Shown here piece after piece: positions 45,660 to 57,510 of a stretch of DNA of 64,000 nt. The notes below the pieces were generated by a model. That model was not told where the DNA came from. It saw only the letters and a list, made by a program, of their open reading frames with translations, and did no database searches. Every line of letters begins with the position of its first letter. Within the stretch, counting starts at the first letter, position 1. The DNA lies in NCBI GenBank assembly GCA_021186555.1, contig JAJKFL010000002.1, forward strand, positions 29,552,001 to 29,616,000, given 5' to 3'. Position numbers and translations under genes: made by a program. This stretch comes from Reticulitermes speratus (Eukaryota; Arthropoda; Insecta; Blattodea; Rhinotermitidae).

Positions 45660-47846
45660 CTAAGAATAAAAAACAAACAAACTGAATTTCAGAGTAAAAG
45701 ATATGAAAACAACACCACCACATTGTTTGTACAGTTTTTGGTCAAGGCTTGGCATAATTGATATAATGTTTTAACTGTACACAAACTGGACGACACTGGC
45801 ACTTTAATTAAAGTTCCAACAAATCTTTGCACATGATGACTGTGGGGCATCAAATATCTCAGCTCACATAGCAACAAAACCATTAAAACTACAGTAATAC
45901 AAAGCTACAGCCATACAAATGCAAGAAGCTGGTATTGCAGGTGGTTTTAAGAATCAATAGCTAGTCGACTTCTTGATCCAGAATTTGTGCGTTTGTCCTG
46001 ATGAGGCATGGTTTACATTAAGTAGAAAAGTCAAAACCAAAATAACAGATACTGTAGTTCTGAAAATTCCAAGCAGTTCATGAAGTGGATTTGCATGATT
46101 TTAAGTCACAGTCTGACATGCAGTAAGTGCACACAAAATCATAAGGACTGTGTCTTTTGAAGAAACAATGAATTCTGACCATTATACTTGATTAATATTG
46201 ACACCATTCTTCATGGAATTAAAAGAATATAAAATGTACAGTTACTTCGTGCAGGATAATGTCATAGCTCACATGAAAAATTTCTTGAATAACTGCACCA
46301 CAGCAGGTATTTGGCAAATGATTCATAACTTCTGGATTGTGGCCTCCTACATCAACAGATCTGTATCCATGACATTATTTTTGGAGGACACTAAAATACA
46401 GAGTTCATGTGAACATCCATATTCATTGCAAGAACTGAAAGACAATACCTGTATTTGAAGAGAAATCACCAATTCTTCTACACAACAGCTCCACTGGGTG
46501 TCAAGAAATATTTTCAGAAGGTGTAAGGCATGCTTAGAAGCTAGAAGCTGGCATGTAAATGCTTCTATAGAGTAAGGTTAATTGAAATGCAGGGAAAATA
46601 CAGAGTCTAAAATTTCCGGCACATGCAAATCTTCTATGCAGTAATATTTCTGCAACAGCTGCAGTGCTCAGGGACAAGATACACAGTAACACTCCCTGAA
46701 CTATCTTGGCCAATGATTGAATTGCCTGTTCATTTATATGTACATTAACCTAACACAGTGACATTACATGAAAAGGGTTGAGGGGGATGAAGACGAAGCC
46801 AGTTCCGAAGTAATGAAGTGAACATAACTGTAACACTGTTCAAACAAATTAAATGAAAATTTCAAATGTTTGTAAAAATTGAATTACACAAATAGTCTTC
46901 ATGTGTTGAAACAAGATTCTGTCACATTGCTAGAAAGTCAACTGCTACTGAAATTTTAGAGTAAACTGCCGAAATGTTTGTACGTGTGTTGAGCAACACA
47001 GTCAATTTGAGACTAAATTATCTGTTGACCGCCTGGACAGAATTAAAGCGACGCACTTCATTCAAAGCTTTCAGAATATAATTTGAAACGTGAAGAATAG
47101 GAATTTATTTTTGTGGTTTATTTTACAATGCTGTCACGATGTCAAATTATACAGGATAAATTAAAAAAGGTAACATTTTGTACCTGTATAATGCAGCAAC
47201 CAGTTAGCCTAATACAACATAATATGTATCAACTGTTATGAGAAGTCCCAAAGCTACAGTCTGTTACAAGAAACTTGAGAGAGTTTTCCTAACATTTGAT
47301 ACATATCACAGTGTTGTAGGCTCACTGGTTACCTCACTATAAATACGTATGTGGAAGTGTTACCTTCTCTTTGAATTACCCTGTATATATGAATGACGAA
47401 TTTGAAAAATTTTGGAAGGAAGCAGTCATGACCTAATTGATATGCTGGTATATGTCTGGAGGGACTGAAGAACACTATAAAAAATGACAGTCAGGGCAGC
47501 AGCTGATCTGGCCAAGATCTGAACCAGGCATCTCCTGAATACAAGTCTACAACATTACTGCTACCAATGGAAAACTAAGATTTGAGACACGAGCAACTGA
47601 CACTCAAAATAAGTAACATAAAGAACAACAGTCTCACTGCACTACTGTCAGTTCAGGAAAACAATCAGAATTCACGACTAAGAGTGACTAACTCCATGGA
47701 GCAGATTCCACACTGAGAAGCTAATAACTGCTTAACTACTCAACAAACTGCTCACCATTTATGGGTCTGCATGGTTTATTAACCATGTTCACAAAAACTG
47801 TAAGGATAGCTATATTAAAAATGAATTATAAATCACACTAAGTTAC
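45660..47846 (-). other. Kidins220 intron g-h (2.2 kb)
   Basis: It contains a decayed DDE transposase (45,979-46,580). The rest, 46,581-47,846, shows nothing recognisable. Confidence 0.7.
45979..46580 (+). pseudogene. Decayed DDE transposase (Tc1/mariner-like superfamily)
   Basis: CPDEAWFTLS has the first catalytic Asp (about 46,000), ILTPFFMELKEYKMY follows, VQDNVIAHM has the second Asp (about 46,255), and LWPPTSTDLYP then stop-HYFW stands where a PDYFLWG-like third Asp is expected. SLQELKDN, REITNSSTQQLHWVSRNIFR and CLEA-like ends follow. Stops and shifts are frequent. The DEAWFTLS signature is shared with a common arthropod transposon family. No terminal repeats were identified. Confidence 0.75.
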
Positions 47847-48013
47847 CTGTCTCCTCATGAGTGAAGATTTGTGACCAGGCCAAGGATTTGAGGAACTAGA
47901 TGTTCCCCATGTCTGAGATGGAGGTGGAACCATTGCAGGAGCAGGTGGTGGTGAGGCTGCAAACTGAGAACCCATTACAACTCCTCCAGCTTCATCCAAA
48001 CTCTGCTGCTCCT
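47847..48013 (-). CDS. Kidins220: Kidins220 exon g: Pro/Ser-rich linker
   Basis: It has 167 bases with acceptor TGATTTTACAG and donor GACAG|GTAACT; it completes a Glu codon split from exon f and ends at phase 0. It encodes EEQQSLDEAGGVVMGSQF, then a proline-rich run (SPPPAPAMVPPPSQTW) that could bind SH3 or WW domains, then Ser/Pro and basic residues. Vertebrates have a Pro/Tyr-rich linker here. The preceding intron is 3.3 kb, so a small extra exon cannot be excluded, but the phase fits directly. Confidence 0.85.
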
Positions 48014-51000
48014 CTGTAAAATCAAACGTGGTGCAAGGCTCAATCAATACCCACCCCTTCAATCAATCAAATTATTTCAATTGGCATTAACCTCTCAGGA
48101 ATCCTTAAGACACGACCTACTGTTAAATCTATCAGAGGGTGGACACACATTTCTAGGCACACTTGTATCCCTGTGGATACTGTTCTGCCTGCATGAGGGC
48201 ATGTAACAGCTCAAAAACCATTCACAAATTTTTGATGAAATTTGATACTGCTCTGTGAACATGCATAATTCCTATCATGTGCTGTCGTAAGAATATAGTA
48301 ATAACAGACTATCTGGATCACCAACTTTTACAGGGACAAATGTGCCAAACAGTTACACCATGCACACATTTTTATAATTCACATTAAGTCCCCATTTAAA
48401 CCCCATTATTTATTCATAAGAATTAAGTAAGGTTTAAATAGAGTATCTGAAAAAAAAAAGTTAATCTAAGTTTAAGCAACATTAATCATATCTTTGGTCA
48501 CTGAAATCTGTCTGTGTTAAAGTACAAAATGCTGTTTGGGACAATGTGTAACAGGCACTGTCTGTACTGACAATGCAAGTTAATAGTGCCATAAACCAGG
48601 ATGATAGGGTACTTCCTACATGCACTTTGAGCACTACTGTATATGTAAAAATGGACTTCCACAGTTAAGTTTGGATAGTACATGTATGAATTATAATCTT
48701 GCCAAGATTTATGGTGTTGGGTCTTCACCTCTCACACACTTCATATCTATAAACCAATAATTGTTCTAATTCATAACAACTGGCATTTATTTAAATGTGT
48801 CCATTTGTCAGCAATAATTCTGATAAATGCAATATGCCAATAAAATGGATTTAAAAACATAACTTTTCACACAAACAGTTGAAGAATTCTTAGCTTTAAC
48901 CTTAAGAACAATGTATAACTGCCCCACATTACTATTCGTTAACACTGAATTACTTGATTTTCTGTTTCTCCCTCTTTAATATTAGGCCACATTTTTCTTT
49001 ATTTGTCAGCTTGGACTCAGAAATGTCATATGTACATATACACGTACACATGTGTACACATGCATACTTTAAGTAAAGGATGACTATGCAGAAAAGGAAA
49101 AGGTACTCAACACATAATGTATCACTATATTTCATGCATAAATATTTAGCACCTCATTCCATTCTTCTTGATTTGTAATTCATTACTCATTAGACTGACT
49201 ATAGAAAATGTGGTCACAATTAGGATTTGTAGTAAAATGAAGAATTAAAGTGGACATGTGAATGTTAGATGTTTAAAAATAATTTATAACCCTTAAAATT
49301 TTGTAATTATACAGTGCCCAGTATTAACATTTCTATGTTATGTACTGCATGACGTACTGCACATCACACAACACACTAACTTCTGGATCCATAGAATATA
49401 ATGTATGTGCAGTATGACATGACCTTGGAATTGTTTCTTGAAGACTGTACTGTATAATACTGTATACTTTATTCAGTATCTTCAATGGTCTTTTTTGGCT
49501 TGTGTAATCCTGGAGATACTTCTCTTACTTTTCTGAGACAATGTGAGTGAATGGCAAAACCACAGATTATTAGCTACAAAAGCCAGATTGTGCTATATGT
49601 ACTGTATGGAGCTGTATTCAGCACATGGGTCAAAATTTCTTACAACTGAGTCTATTTGATCTTAAAATTGTATTAAATAAAATACTGCAAACATATATAT
49701 ATCTAGATAATAAAAAAGAAACATTACTCCTCTACAGAATGCCAAAGACATGATACTCACAGGGAAAATGTGCATCCTCTATGTGTCAGAAGGAGTAGGA
49801 GGACTTGAAAGGGAAGTAGGTTCAATATATTCTGCTTCCACAAACTGAAAAACTTACAGCAGCACAAGCAGCACATAATCTATGACAGGATGGACAAATA
49901 CTTCTTCAAAAAATTCACCTTTCAATTAATTAGAAGGTAAGAAATTTTCCATGCATATAACAATGACAAATGTAACACCAACAAAGGTAGAGACGGTTCA
50001 TTGTTCACCAGTGGATAAAATGCATACCCACTGAAAACTATAGCATAATCAGGAAGATTGATGTGCACAAAGCACCAAATTAAAAAGCCAAATCTGGTTG
50101 TACATTAAATATATACATACTATTCGTAATTAACATTCATGGGTTTTCCTAAAGGAACGGAAAAAAGGAATTGTTACTTTAATGAAATTAAAAATTAATT
50201 ATTACTTGTCCTCACTAAAAATTTTAAAACATTTACAATACAAGGGTTAAAATTAACATGCAAAATGAAACCAACTAGAAATGCATATTAAAATAATTTA
50301 AAATGAATACCATCTTCTGGGATGTAAATTTACACCTCTACCCTTGCTCTGAAGATGGAGGCAGCAAATTCCTCCGAAACGTAGGTCAATTCCTTCCAGA
50401 CAACATGTCACATCCCAGGATACAGTATTCTTCATAGTCACCACTGTGAGAACCTCACTCTCACAAGATAATTTAAACAAAATCCCTTATGGTGAACAAA
50501 AGAATGTAGAGTATACCTGTTCCCAGCTCTCAGCCGGTAGATCTGCTCTTGGTATAAGGGAAGCTAAGTGGTTCATCAGAGGTGCAGGAACACTTGTACA
50601 AATAATTAATACTGTATTTTTTTTACCAAATCTTTCAGCATTGCCTGTCTCTTTTTTTTTTTTTCTATATTAAAGACATTGCCTAAAACGATTTTAAGTG
50701 TCAATGTCAGTCATATCTCATATGGCATGTTGACCATTATGTACTGATACACACTCTGGTGGTGAAGATATAAATGTTGTACTCTTGAACAATCAAAATT
50801 AAAGAAAATCAACTCAGATCAAAATTTCAAACATTTAACAAAAATTAAATGGAATATTCTATGTATGTCACAGCTGTAGTTCAGGTAAACTGTTCTGTGA
50901 GAGAAGTTTATGCCAAAATTATCTCTGTAGAATTTTTTCCTCATAAATTAATGATGAACTCTGAAAATAAGACATAAAATGGGCATGTAAAAGGATAGAT

Positions 51001-51313
51001 AGCTTTTGTACAGAATACACAAGGGCAAGCCAAACTAAATAAGTTGTATCATATATCTGTTATAGGACACCCAAGTTACTGAGAGGACATTTTAGCCCTC
51101 TTTATCACAGATTTTCAGAAAACTGGGAATAATGTTCAAGAAACAGGGATCTCGTGGCAGTAGCAGCAACCTGTATTTCAGGACTGTGCTCATGTGGTAA
51201 TGTATACTCAAAGCCAACTGAAGACACAAACATATGCATCATAAAACACGTGATTACCAGGACCAGCAGATGTGTGTTTTCAATCAAAAATATGAACACC
51301 ATTATACACTCAC
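48014..51313 (-). other. Kidins220 intron f-g (3.3 kb)
   Basis: It holds a hairpin-family half copy (50,305-50,440) and a possible LINE 3' tail near 49,384-49,410 (GGATCCATAGAATATAATGTATG). Otherwise nothing was recognised. Confidence 0.65.
50305..50440. repeat. GGAGGCAG hairpin-family copy 6 (mostly one arm)
   Basis: GAAGATGGAGGCAGCAAATT then CCTCCGAAACGTAGGTCAAT and the outer ACATCCCAGGATAC; the opposite side keeps only TTCTGGGATGTAAATT. Confidence 0.65.
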
Positions 51314-51492
51314 CTTTTATAACTTTCTTTATATACGGATCCAGGTTGATGGTAAATGGTAGGAAAATCTTCAAGTCACTGACTAACAGGCTGTTTCGAT
51401 GGAATGTCAGGAAGATTACAAACTTTCGCTCATCTCTATCCAGTTCCAACAGGGGCTCCACATCTTTTAGTACTGGAATCTGAGGACGAACT
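51314..51492 (-). CDS. Kidins220: Kidins220 exon f: end of KAP domain
   Basis: It has 179 bases with acceptor TTTGTACTCAG and donor AAAAG|GTGAGT. It encodes VLKDVEPLLELDRDERKF and then LLVSDLKIFLPFTINLDPY followed by KKVIK, matching the vertebrate KDVEPLLEIDGD and VFLPCTVNLDP segments that close the KAP region. A plus-strand open frame over the same bases is a shadow. Confidence 0.93.
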
Positions 51493-51751
51493 CTGAGTAC
51501 AAATGTAAGAAGAGAGAACCAGTAAAGCTCTGTAATAAAACTTTAAATAATTACATAGTTTGTAGTTAAAATATAATTACCAGCTACTTTCTTTGTGTAG
51601 TTTGTTTCTTTGATATCTTATATTTCAGATTCAAAATCTGAGTGTCTGGAAAAGAGGGTAAGTGAACATGATATGTGGACATCTTGCTCTACTACTATGG
51701 AGCTGTGCAAAAGCTTCTGAAGGGAGAAATTACAAATGCAAACATACTTAC

Positions 51752-51917
51752 TTGTCATATATAGTTTTCAGTGATGTATTGTCATCAAATGTATCCTCAT
51801 ACATATCATAATAGAGAATGATCCATGATGTTCTAAATGGCCACTGTTCGGTAATGTTCACCCAACTTGCTAAATGATACCAATTAAAATCAATCTGAAA
51901 TGCTTTAAGTAAACGAC
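51752..51917 (-). CDS. Kidins220: Kidins220 exon e: KAP C-terminal segment (FNWYHLASWVNITEQWPFRTSW)
   Basis: It has 166 bases with acceptor TTATATTTCAG and donor GACAA|GTAAGT; it enters with two bases of a split Gly codon and leaves with two of a Lys codon. RLLKAFQIDFNWYHLASW continues into VNITEQWPFRTSWIILY and then an acidic loop and LKTIYDK. This is among the most conserved stretches of the protein. Confidence 0.94.
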
Positions 51918-52773
51918 CTGAAATATAACATACATTATACCATAAAATATTACTCAGTGAACTGTGTGATGAAATTAAGATTATTAAGCTACTCTTTAAA
52001 CACATTTTCTTTCTTTAACATATTCATCTCAAACCATGCACCTCCACTATTAACGGGGGAAAAACAAGTATGGCCTACCATTTACACATGTATTCACTAA
52101 CGGTTCCTCCCCGAATATCACTGAGTAGGATTGAAACTTGCATGTATGTATGACTGTGTGTTATGTGTAAGTGTGTGCACATCTGTAATATGCATGATAT
52201 TAATGTATGAAGCTGAAACAGGGAGAAAGATGGGCAGACATACAGATGGGGTGAGACATGAGGGTGCCAAAGGTGAAAGCTGCATAGGGCTTACATACAA
52301 TAAACCGAATTTAAATTTAGAACTTCTTGATTTCTTGCTATTTTATTATTCATTTTTACACATATCCCAGTAATTCTTTCATTAACACAATTTCTAATCA
52401 CATCTGTTAAAACTTACAGACTTATGCTGAAAGAACAATTTCTATAACTAATCTCAGATTACTGACCAGTTGATATAAAGATTCCAATGATTCATAAAAA
52501 TACTCTGTCAATCCCAACTTCTTTTATGTAACTTAATAAATTTGCTGAGTGTAATTTATAATGGCCACATTAAGGTTCTCAAAGACTGCCAAACCAAAAC
52601 AAGAAGATTGCTACCTCAGCAAAAGTAAAAGGTAAAGGTAAAGCAATCCCATTACAGGCCTGGACGGGCCCTTAGGGTTCCAGGAGGTTGAGGCTCCCAG
52701 ATTTCTAGACAATCGGCACATGAACCTCAGCAAAACTACATGTTTAAAATCAAACAAGTAGCATAATAAGTAC
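51918..52773 (-). other. Kidins220 intron d-e (0.86 kb)
   Basis: Apart from the SINE family 2 fragment at 52,625-52,723, nothing was recognised. Confidence 0.7.
52625..52723 (-). mobile_element. SINE family 2, 5'-truncated copy with target-site duplication
   Basis: The reverse complement reads TTCATGTGCCGATTGTCTAG, GGGAGCCTCAACCTCCTGG and a TTTACCTTTACCTTT tail, matching the 3' part of the 45.1 kb SINE. ACCTCAGCAAAA is exactly repeated at 52,613-52,624 and 52,724-52,735, proving insertion by target-primed retroposition with truncation. Confidence 0.88.
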
Positions 52774-53014
52774 CTGTTATATATACAACGTTCATGAGTC
52801 TTCTCATGCTACGTGGATTCACGTCACTGAAATAGTCATCCGTTAACAGCATCTTTGTGAGATCATGGGCTCCACCCATATGGTTTAGATTACTACCCAG
52901 GCTACTAGCAATGCTCTCACTCATTTTTAATTTTCGAGAACCTTTCCTAGATGATGGCTTCAGTTTCTCTGAACTACTTAGACCTGATTCTGATGACATT
53001 CTCCGACCTGAGAC
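52774..53014 (-). CDS. Kidins220: Kidins220 exon d: KAP domain, [15 protein letters not shown] segment
   Basis: It has 241 bases with acceptor TGTTTATTTACAG and donor AACAG|GTACTT; it enters at phase 0 and leaves with one base of a Gly codon. A Ser/Lys-rich linker is followed by [20 protein letters not shown] and [11 protein letters not shown], closely matching the vertebrate DLTKLLVTEDWFSDISPQ block. The intron upstream is only 402 bases and holds a 72-base dinucleotide tract. Confidence 0.93.
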
Positions 53015-53155
53015 CTGTAAATAAACATGAGAAAAGAAACAACCATTTTGGTGACTTTATTTTCTTAAACATGGACATTCAGCAAATGTGGGGATGCAGA
53101 GGAATGCTCTTGGATGAGTCAACAGAGTGCATTTCATAGTCACAGTATGGCTTGG

Positions 53156-53158
<3 letters not shown>

Positions 53159-53230
<72 letters not shown>
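53159..53230. repeat. (GA)36 microsatellite in Kidins220 intron c-d
   Basis: It is 72 bases of perfect GA on the plus strand, so (CU)n in the Kidins220 pre-mRNA. It lies 145-216 bases upstream of the exon d acceptor in a 402-base intron. Confidence 0.97.
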
Positions 53231-53237
<7 letters not shown>

Positions 53238-53416
53238 CAACAGCCAAGAAAACAAGCTGATACAGCGCCTTTCACAAAAGGCTACAGCATATAGCTGAAC
53301 CCTGTCTATAATCAATGTTCCAAGTTCAACAATTACATAAAATGTCAGGGATCAGTGTAATGCAATGCTGAATAGAATTTTCATTGTGAAGTTCATTAGG
53401 CAAAGTTTTACTGTAC

Positions 53417-53650
53417 CGTGGAGAGAGTACTTGTTGCAGCTAGACTGACACTCTCTTCATTTTCAGTCCAGGAGGCAGCAGCTGCAGTAGTATTGCTCTT
53501 CCTGTAATGCTGAGCTGTCTGTTGAGCAACTTTCACTTTTCGCAAACCAGAGTTTTGTAGATAGAATGGCAGGTGCACCATATTGCGAAGATAATCATGA
53601 CCGCCAATATTTGATTCACTAAACAGACGACGACTGTTTACTTCCACAGC
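53417..53650 (-). CDS. Kidins220: Kidins220 exon c: KAP domain, NIxGHDYxRNxVHLP segment
   Basis: It has 234 bases, phase 0 at both ends (acceptor TTTCATTCCAG, donor CCACG|GTACAG). SESNIGGHDYLRNMVHLPFYL is the conserved KAP motif seen in vertebrate Kidins220. A lysine-rich turn and a low-complexity Ala/Ser/Thr linker (SNTTAAAASWTENEESVSL) then run to the exon end, where vertebrates also have a variable loop. Confidence 0.93.
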
Positions 53651-55661
53651 CTGGAATGAAAAATTAAGAAAGTATGATCCAAAAGAAGTACACTGATGGT
53701 TTGAATAAATACCATATATTCATTGAATACTGAATTAAAAGCAACCATGGTCTTTGTGTTGAGATTTCAGCCCTAGTAACTTATTTTTCCCCTCTAATGT
53801 ACAAACTGAAAATTTATAAAACACAGAAAAATTATGCCAAGATGCACCAGTACATTAGAAAAACATCTCAGCAACAAGTAAAACATTTTAGTACATCTAT
53901 AATCAATAAAACTAACGAAAATAAACAGTGACCAAAAATGTTACAAAGATGCAGCACTTAGAAAAAATAGAGAAGAAAGTGTTATGCAGACTATGTATTG
54001 CTGTACCATACATCAGTTTCAGAATCATGTAGTGGAAGTTCATGTATCCATGTAAAATTGCATGAACTCCAGTAGCTGCTGTTCTGTGGATTTGCCTTAT
54101 CAAGTTAGTTAACCAAGTTGGTCTTATTTTATTTACAGTTCTGTGAATACTTCCTGTATGTGGGGAACTGCTATATCCTGAAATTTTCATCAGAATCTTC
54201 TCCTTATAACTTTTCACCTAGGTGTGGTACATAAACACTCACTATTTAATTGTGTATCTGACATATTTAATGTCACCACAACAAAAATCAACGAGTTAAT
54301 GCTTATCACACAGGTCAAGTGCAGTACAGTAGTGTTAGTTAAAGCAATATGGGACTCAGAATATATGTGTAAGCTGGCCCATAACACATGCACTTGTTTT
54401 ACATTAGCTGTTCAACAATTTTCTGGAGAAATTGGAAAAAAATTCTTTGTACTGCAGAATACGATACGCCTACCGTCACATAGCTTTCAACAAATGAGAA
54501 GGTAAGGTTACTATTCTGGGACATGTTTACATGCATGTGTGAAGTAATCGAAGTGCCACAATAAAAACAGTTCATCACACAGATTCCTCCTCTCAGTCTG
54601 AAAAAATTACAGCATATTTAAACCTAAAAAATGAATGTATAGACAGAGATAAATGAAGCACATCACACAACTAACAAATACACAACATACAATTACAAGA
54701 AGTGGTTAACATTTCCACATCTAAACTTACTAACCTGACTAGCAATCTGGCCACAAAAAACAAAACAAATCTAGCATTAGTGCATCAATTTGTAATTGCA
54801 CTTGTCCAAGGTTCAAAATCAGCACACATTCATCTCCTGCAGCTGTTCAAAACAAACAGAATGAACTGATGCTAGTGCCTTTGCAACAAGATTTCTAGGT
54901 GTGGTATTTTTTTTACAAATGTAAACAGATGGTTAGGCATAGCAGAGGAATATTCAAGCTGCCAGACAATAAATGTATCACCAAAAAATTAACTTTTGAA
55001 CAGAAAATGAGTAAAAAGTCCCTAAACTAAGTCCAACTGTAATAATTCCTAATTAGTACATTCCATTGGTGTATTTAAACATGTAAAAGTGACATATGAT
55101 TATTGCTACACAAGTCATGCTCTTTATCTTCCGAAGACTTCAGCATTAAGTATTCAATTCAACAGTTACATACAACTTCAAGAGAACCCAAAAGCATAGG
55201 ATAACATATGTGACACACAATGAAGCTTCAAGAATGAACTATACCACAAAGGCAATGACAAGAAACTGCAACATTCTGTACTTCAAAAAGTTTCTGTAAA
55301 TCAGAACACATACGGAATGAATGGTATACTCTCCCTACTATCTGACCTAGTAACTTCATATGGACACACCAAGACAATAACTTCCATTCACACACAAGAT
55401 CAATTATATTAATTTATATACATGTATATTGCCATGAGTAAGTACAGTGAGATTATACAAGGGGGTGGAGAAACTGAAGGATGTAATGGTGAGCTTTAGG
55501 CTGACTGCCTCAACGTTCTTGTGTGTGATGCTACTCACGAGAAGCTCAAGTCAAGACTATGAAGAAGTACAGATTGCTTTTGAGAAGTGCAAAACACATC
55601 ACCTGAGTAGCTTTGGATGCCACTCACATATTCTGGGCAATTCACAGACTGAATTTCAGTG

Positions 55662-55767
55662 GTACACTCAGTCCAACAAAAATCACGTGGCCCTGAATTT
55701 GTGTAAGTCCAGAAGAGCAGGACTTACAAAATTTCAGGCTGCTTGATTTTTGTTGGACAGACTGTAC
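55662..55767. repeat. Inverted repeat (hairpin) with GTCCAACAAAAATCA arms
   Basis: Arm 55,662-55,710 and arm 55,719-55,767 pair imperfectly across about 49 bases. Both contain GTCCAACAAAAATCA and end in GTAAGTCC at a loop of about 8 bases. Confidence 0.8.
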
Positions 55768-56440
55768 ATACCAAACTAAGTGACCTCTTTTTCACAGCTA
55801 CAAAATCAGGAATAATTTAGTTTTTGCAAGTGACAGTTTTCTGTACAAACAAAATAGGAACATTATATGACAATGACATGCATTAATTTAATTTCTCATA
55901 TTGTTCATTTTTCTTGTTGCCTCAAGCTCATGGTAGATTCCAGAGTATGAAACAAAATAAAATCTACAACAACAGACAGACAACTGCATGTCTGTACACC
56001 TTATGATTTAAAAACATGTGACAAGAAAGTATTAATGTCCTGAAATATGCAGTTCAGTGTTCAGTGTACTGTGAAATAATCATGTCTATACAGCAGTTCT
56101 TTAAAAGAGTATTGTATCTTGTTGAATGGAATGCGTTAGACAATTCTTAATCATTCTGAATTATTGAGAACCCATTTTCATGTATACAATGATATGCTAC
56201 ACAGCTAATAATTCTAGATATTATAATTTCTTGTGTACCTCATGCATTAGTAAATATCACCTGTTCTAGGATCCACAGAAAATAACTTTCAACCTCATTA
56301 CCTCACAATTCAAGAACTTGCCATTATGAATAACCAAATTTGTCAAAGTAACTTTCAGATGAGTCTACAGGAGAGATATTGCTATAAAACTTGAACTGGT
56401 AATAACATAAACTTAATATTATTCATTCTGTACATTTTCT

Positions 56441-56550
56441 TTACTATGTTTATTGTCTGACGAATGTACACTTTTATTCACTATGTAGGACTGTGTTTCA
56501 CAATTAATAGTGAATAAAAGTGTACATTTGTCGGACAATAAACATGGTAA
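56441..56550. repeat. Inverted repeat (hairpin) with GTCYGACRAATGTACAC arms
   Basis: Arm 56,441-56,484 and arm 56,507-56,550 match at 41 of 44 positions around a 22-base loop. The outer part shares GTCCGACAAA-TGTAC with the hairpin at 9.7-9.9 kb. Confidence 0.87.
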
Positions 56551-56593
56551 TAACATATTTACTGTAGTTAAAAATCTAACAAATTCACCTTAC

Positions 56594-56773
56594 CTTTGAT
56601 ATAACATGAGGATCTATGGCAAGTATGACAATGAAGGGTGAAGTTGTATCAGAAAACAACATATGAACAGCATCCAAAACAAGCAGAACTTTATCTTGTT
56701 CACAGCTATCTAGTCCATCAACTATGATAACTAATCGGGTTTGCTGTGATGTGAAACTGTCCAAACACTTCAC
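56594..56773 (-). CDS. Kidins220: Kidins220 exon b: KAP NTPase Walker B
   Basis: It has 180 bases, phase 0 at both ends (acceptor TTAATGTTCAAG, donor AAAG|GTAAGG). It holds the most diagnostic block of the family: [19 protein letters not shown]. The run of hydrophobic residues into Asp-Gly-Leu-Asp is the Walker B strand that coordinates Mg and nucleotide. [10 protein letters not shown] and [14 protein letters not shown] follow, equivalent to the vertebrate DPHIIIK segment. KAP P-loop NTPases are membrane-associated, with helices between Walker A and B, which fits exon a lying just upstream. Confidence 0.95.
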
Positions 56774-57510
56774 CTTGAACATTAAGCAAAAAGTGGAAGT
56801 CATAAGAAACCAAATTGACAGTATCTTTTCTTCCACCATATAAACTATATAATGCATATGGAATATGTTATAAATAAAAATGCGTTACTTTCCAAGTCAA
56901 AATTAAAACTGTAGTACTTGTATACTGCTATTAACAGGTGAGACCACCATACAGAGTGACAAGAATATGGAGTAGATTTCATAATATCTTTTAATATTCA
57001 GTACTACATCTGCAGTAGGGAATAGTAAATTGAAGAAACACAATACATTCCAGCTAGCAGAAGAAATGTAGGACAACCAAGGAAAAAAAGGAGGGACCAA
57101 CACCCATTAAGATGGAACAAGCCTGGATGGCTATCCTGTGGCTGATGATGATGTGGAAAGAACACAATTACCTTCCCGTATACTGAATTTGCTGGAGTAT
57201 AACATACACACTTCTGTATAAGATGTATAATGATTTAGAAAATATATATTAAGAAATATTCATTCTAAACATATTTTTAAACTTCTTTTGCAAGCAGGAA
57301 TTCATTACCTCCTAATTAATTATAACAAATTTATTTATCAATGAAAGTAACAGCATTCTAGTATTTACATAATTATAATCATTACTTTCCTATGTACAAA
57401 ACGCACCAGTGTTAAGACATAGCATGATCATCAAGACCATTTTCACAGTAAGAAACATCTTATACATTAGGATACAGGGTATATTAGATAAAGTAAATCA
57501 TAATTCTTAC
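56774..57510 (-). other. Kidins220 intron a-b (0.74 kb)
   Basis: It contains a short LINE-like remnant at 57,050-57,165. The rest is AT-rich and featureless. Confidence 0.65.
57050..57165 (+). mobile_element. Short LINE C-terminal remnant
   Basis: The plus strand reads RRNVGQPRKKRRDQHPLRWN and then KPGWLSCG before a stop, similar to the GRPRKRW...RWNRPG ending of some LINE polyproteins. It is short and single, so family assignment is open. Confidence 0.4.

Larger units (their letters stand above)
53651..56593 (-). other. Kidins220 intron b-c (2.9 kb)
   Basis: It contains two hairpins (55,662-55,767 and 56,441-56,550). The open frames at 53,912-54,505 and 55,447-55,746 have no recognised motif. 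Confidence 0.65.

Noticed and set aside
53057-53315. Open frames with long Leu-Ser repeats on the minus strand
   Set aside because: They are translations of the (GA)36 microsatellite, not proteins.
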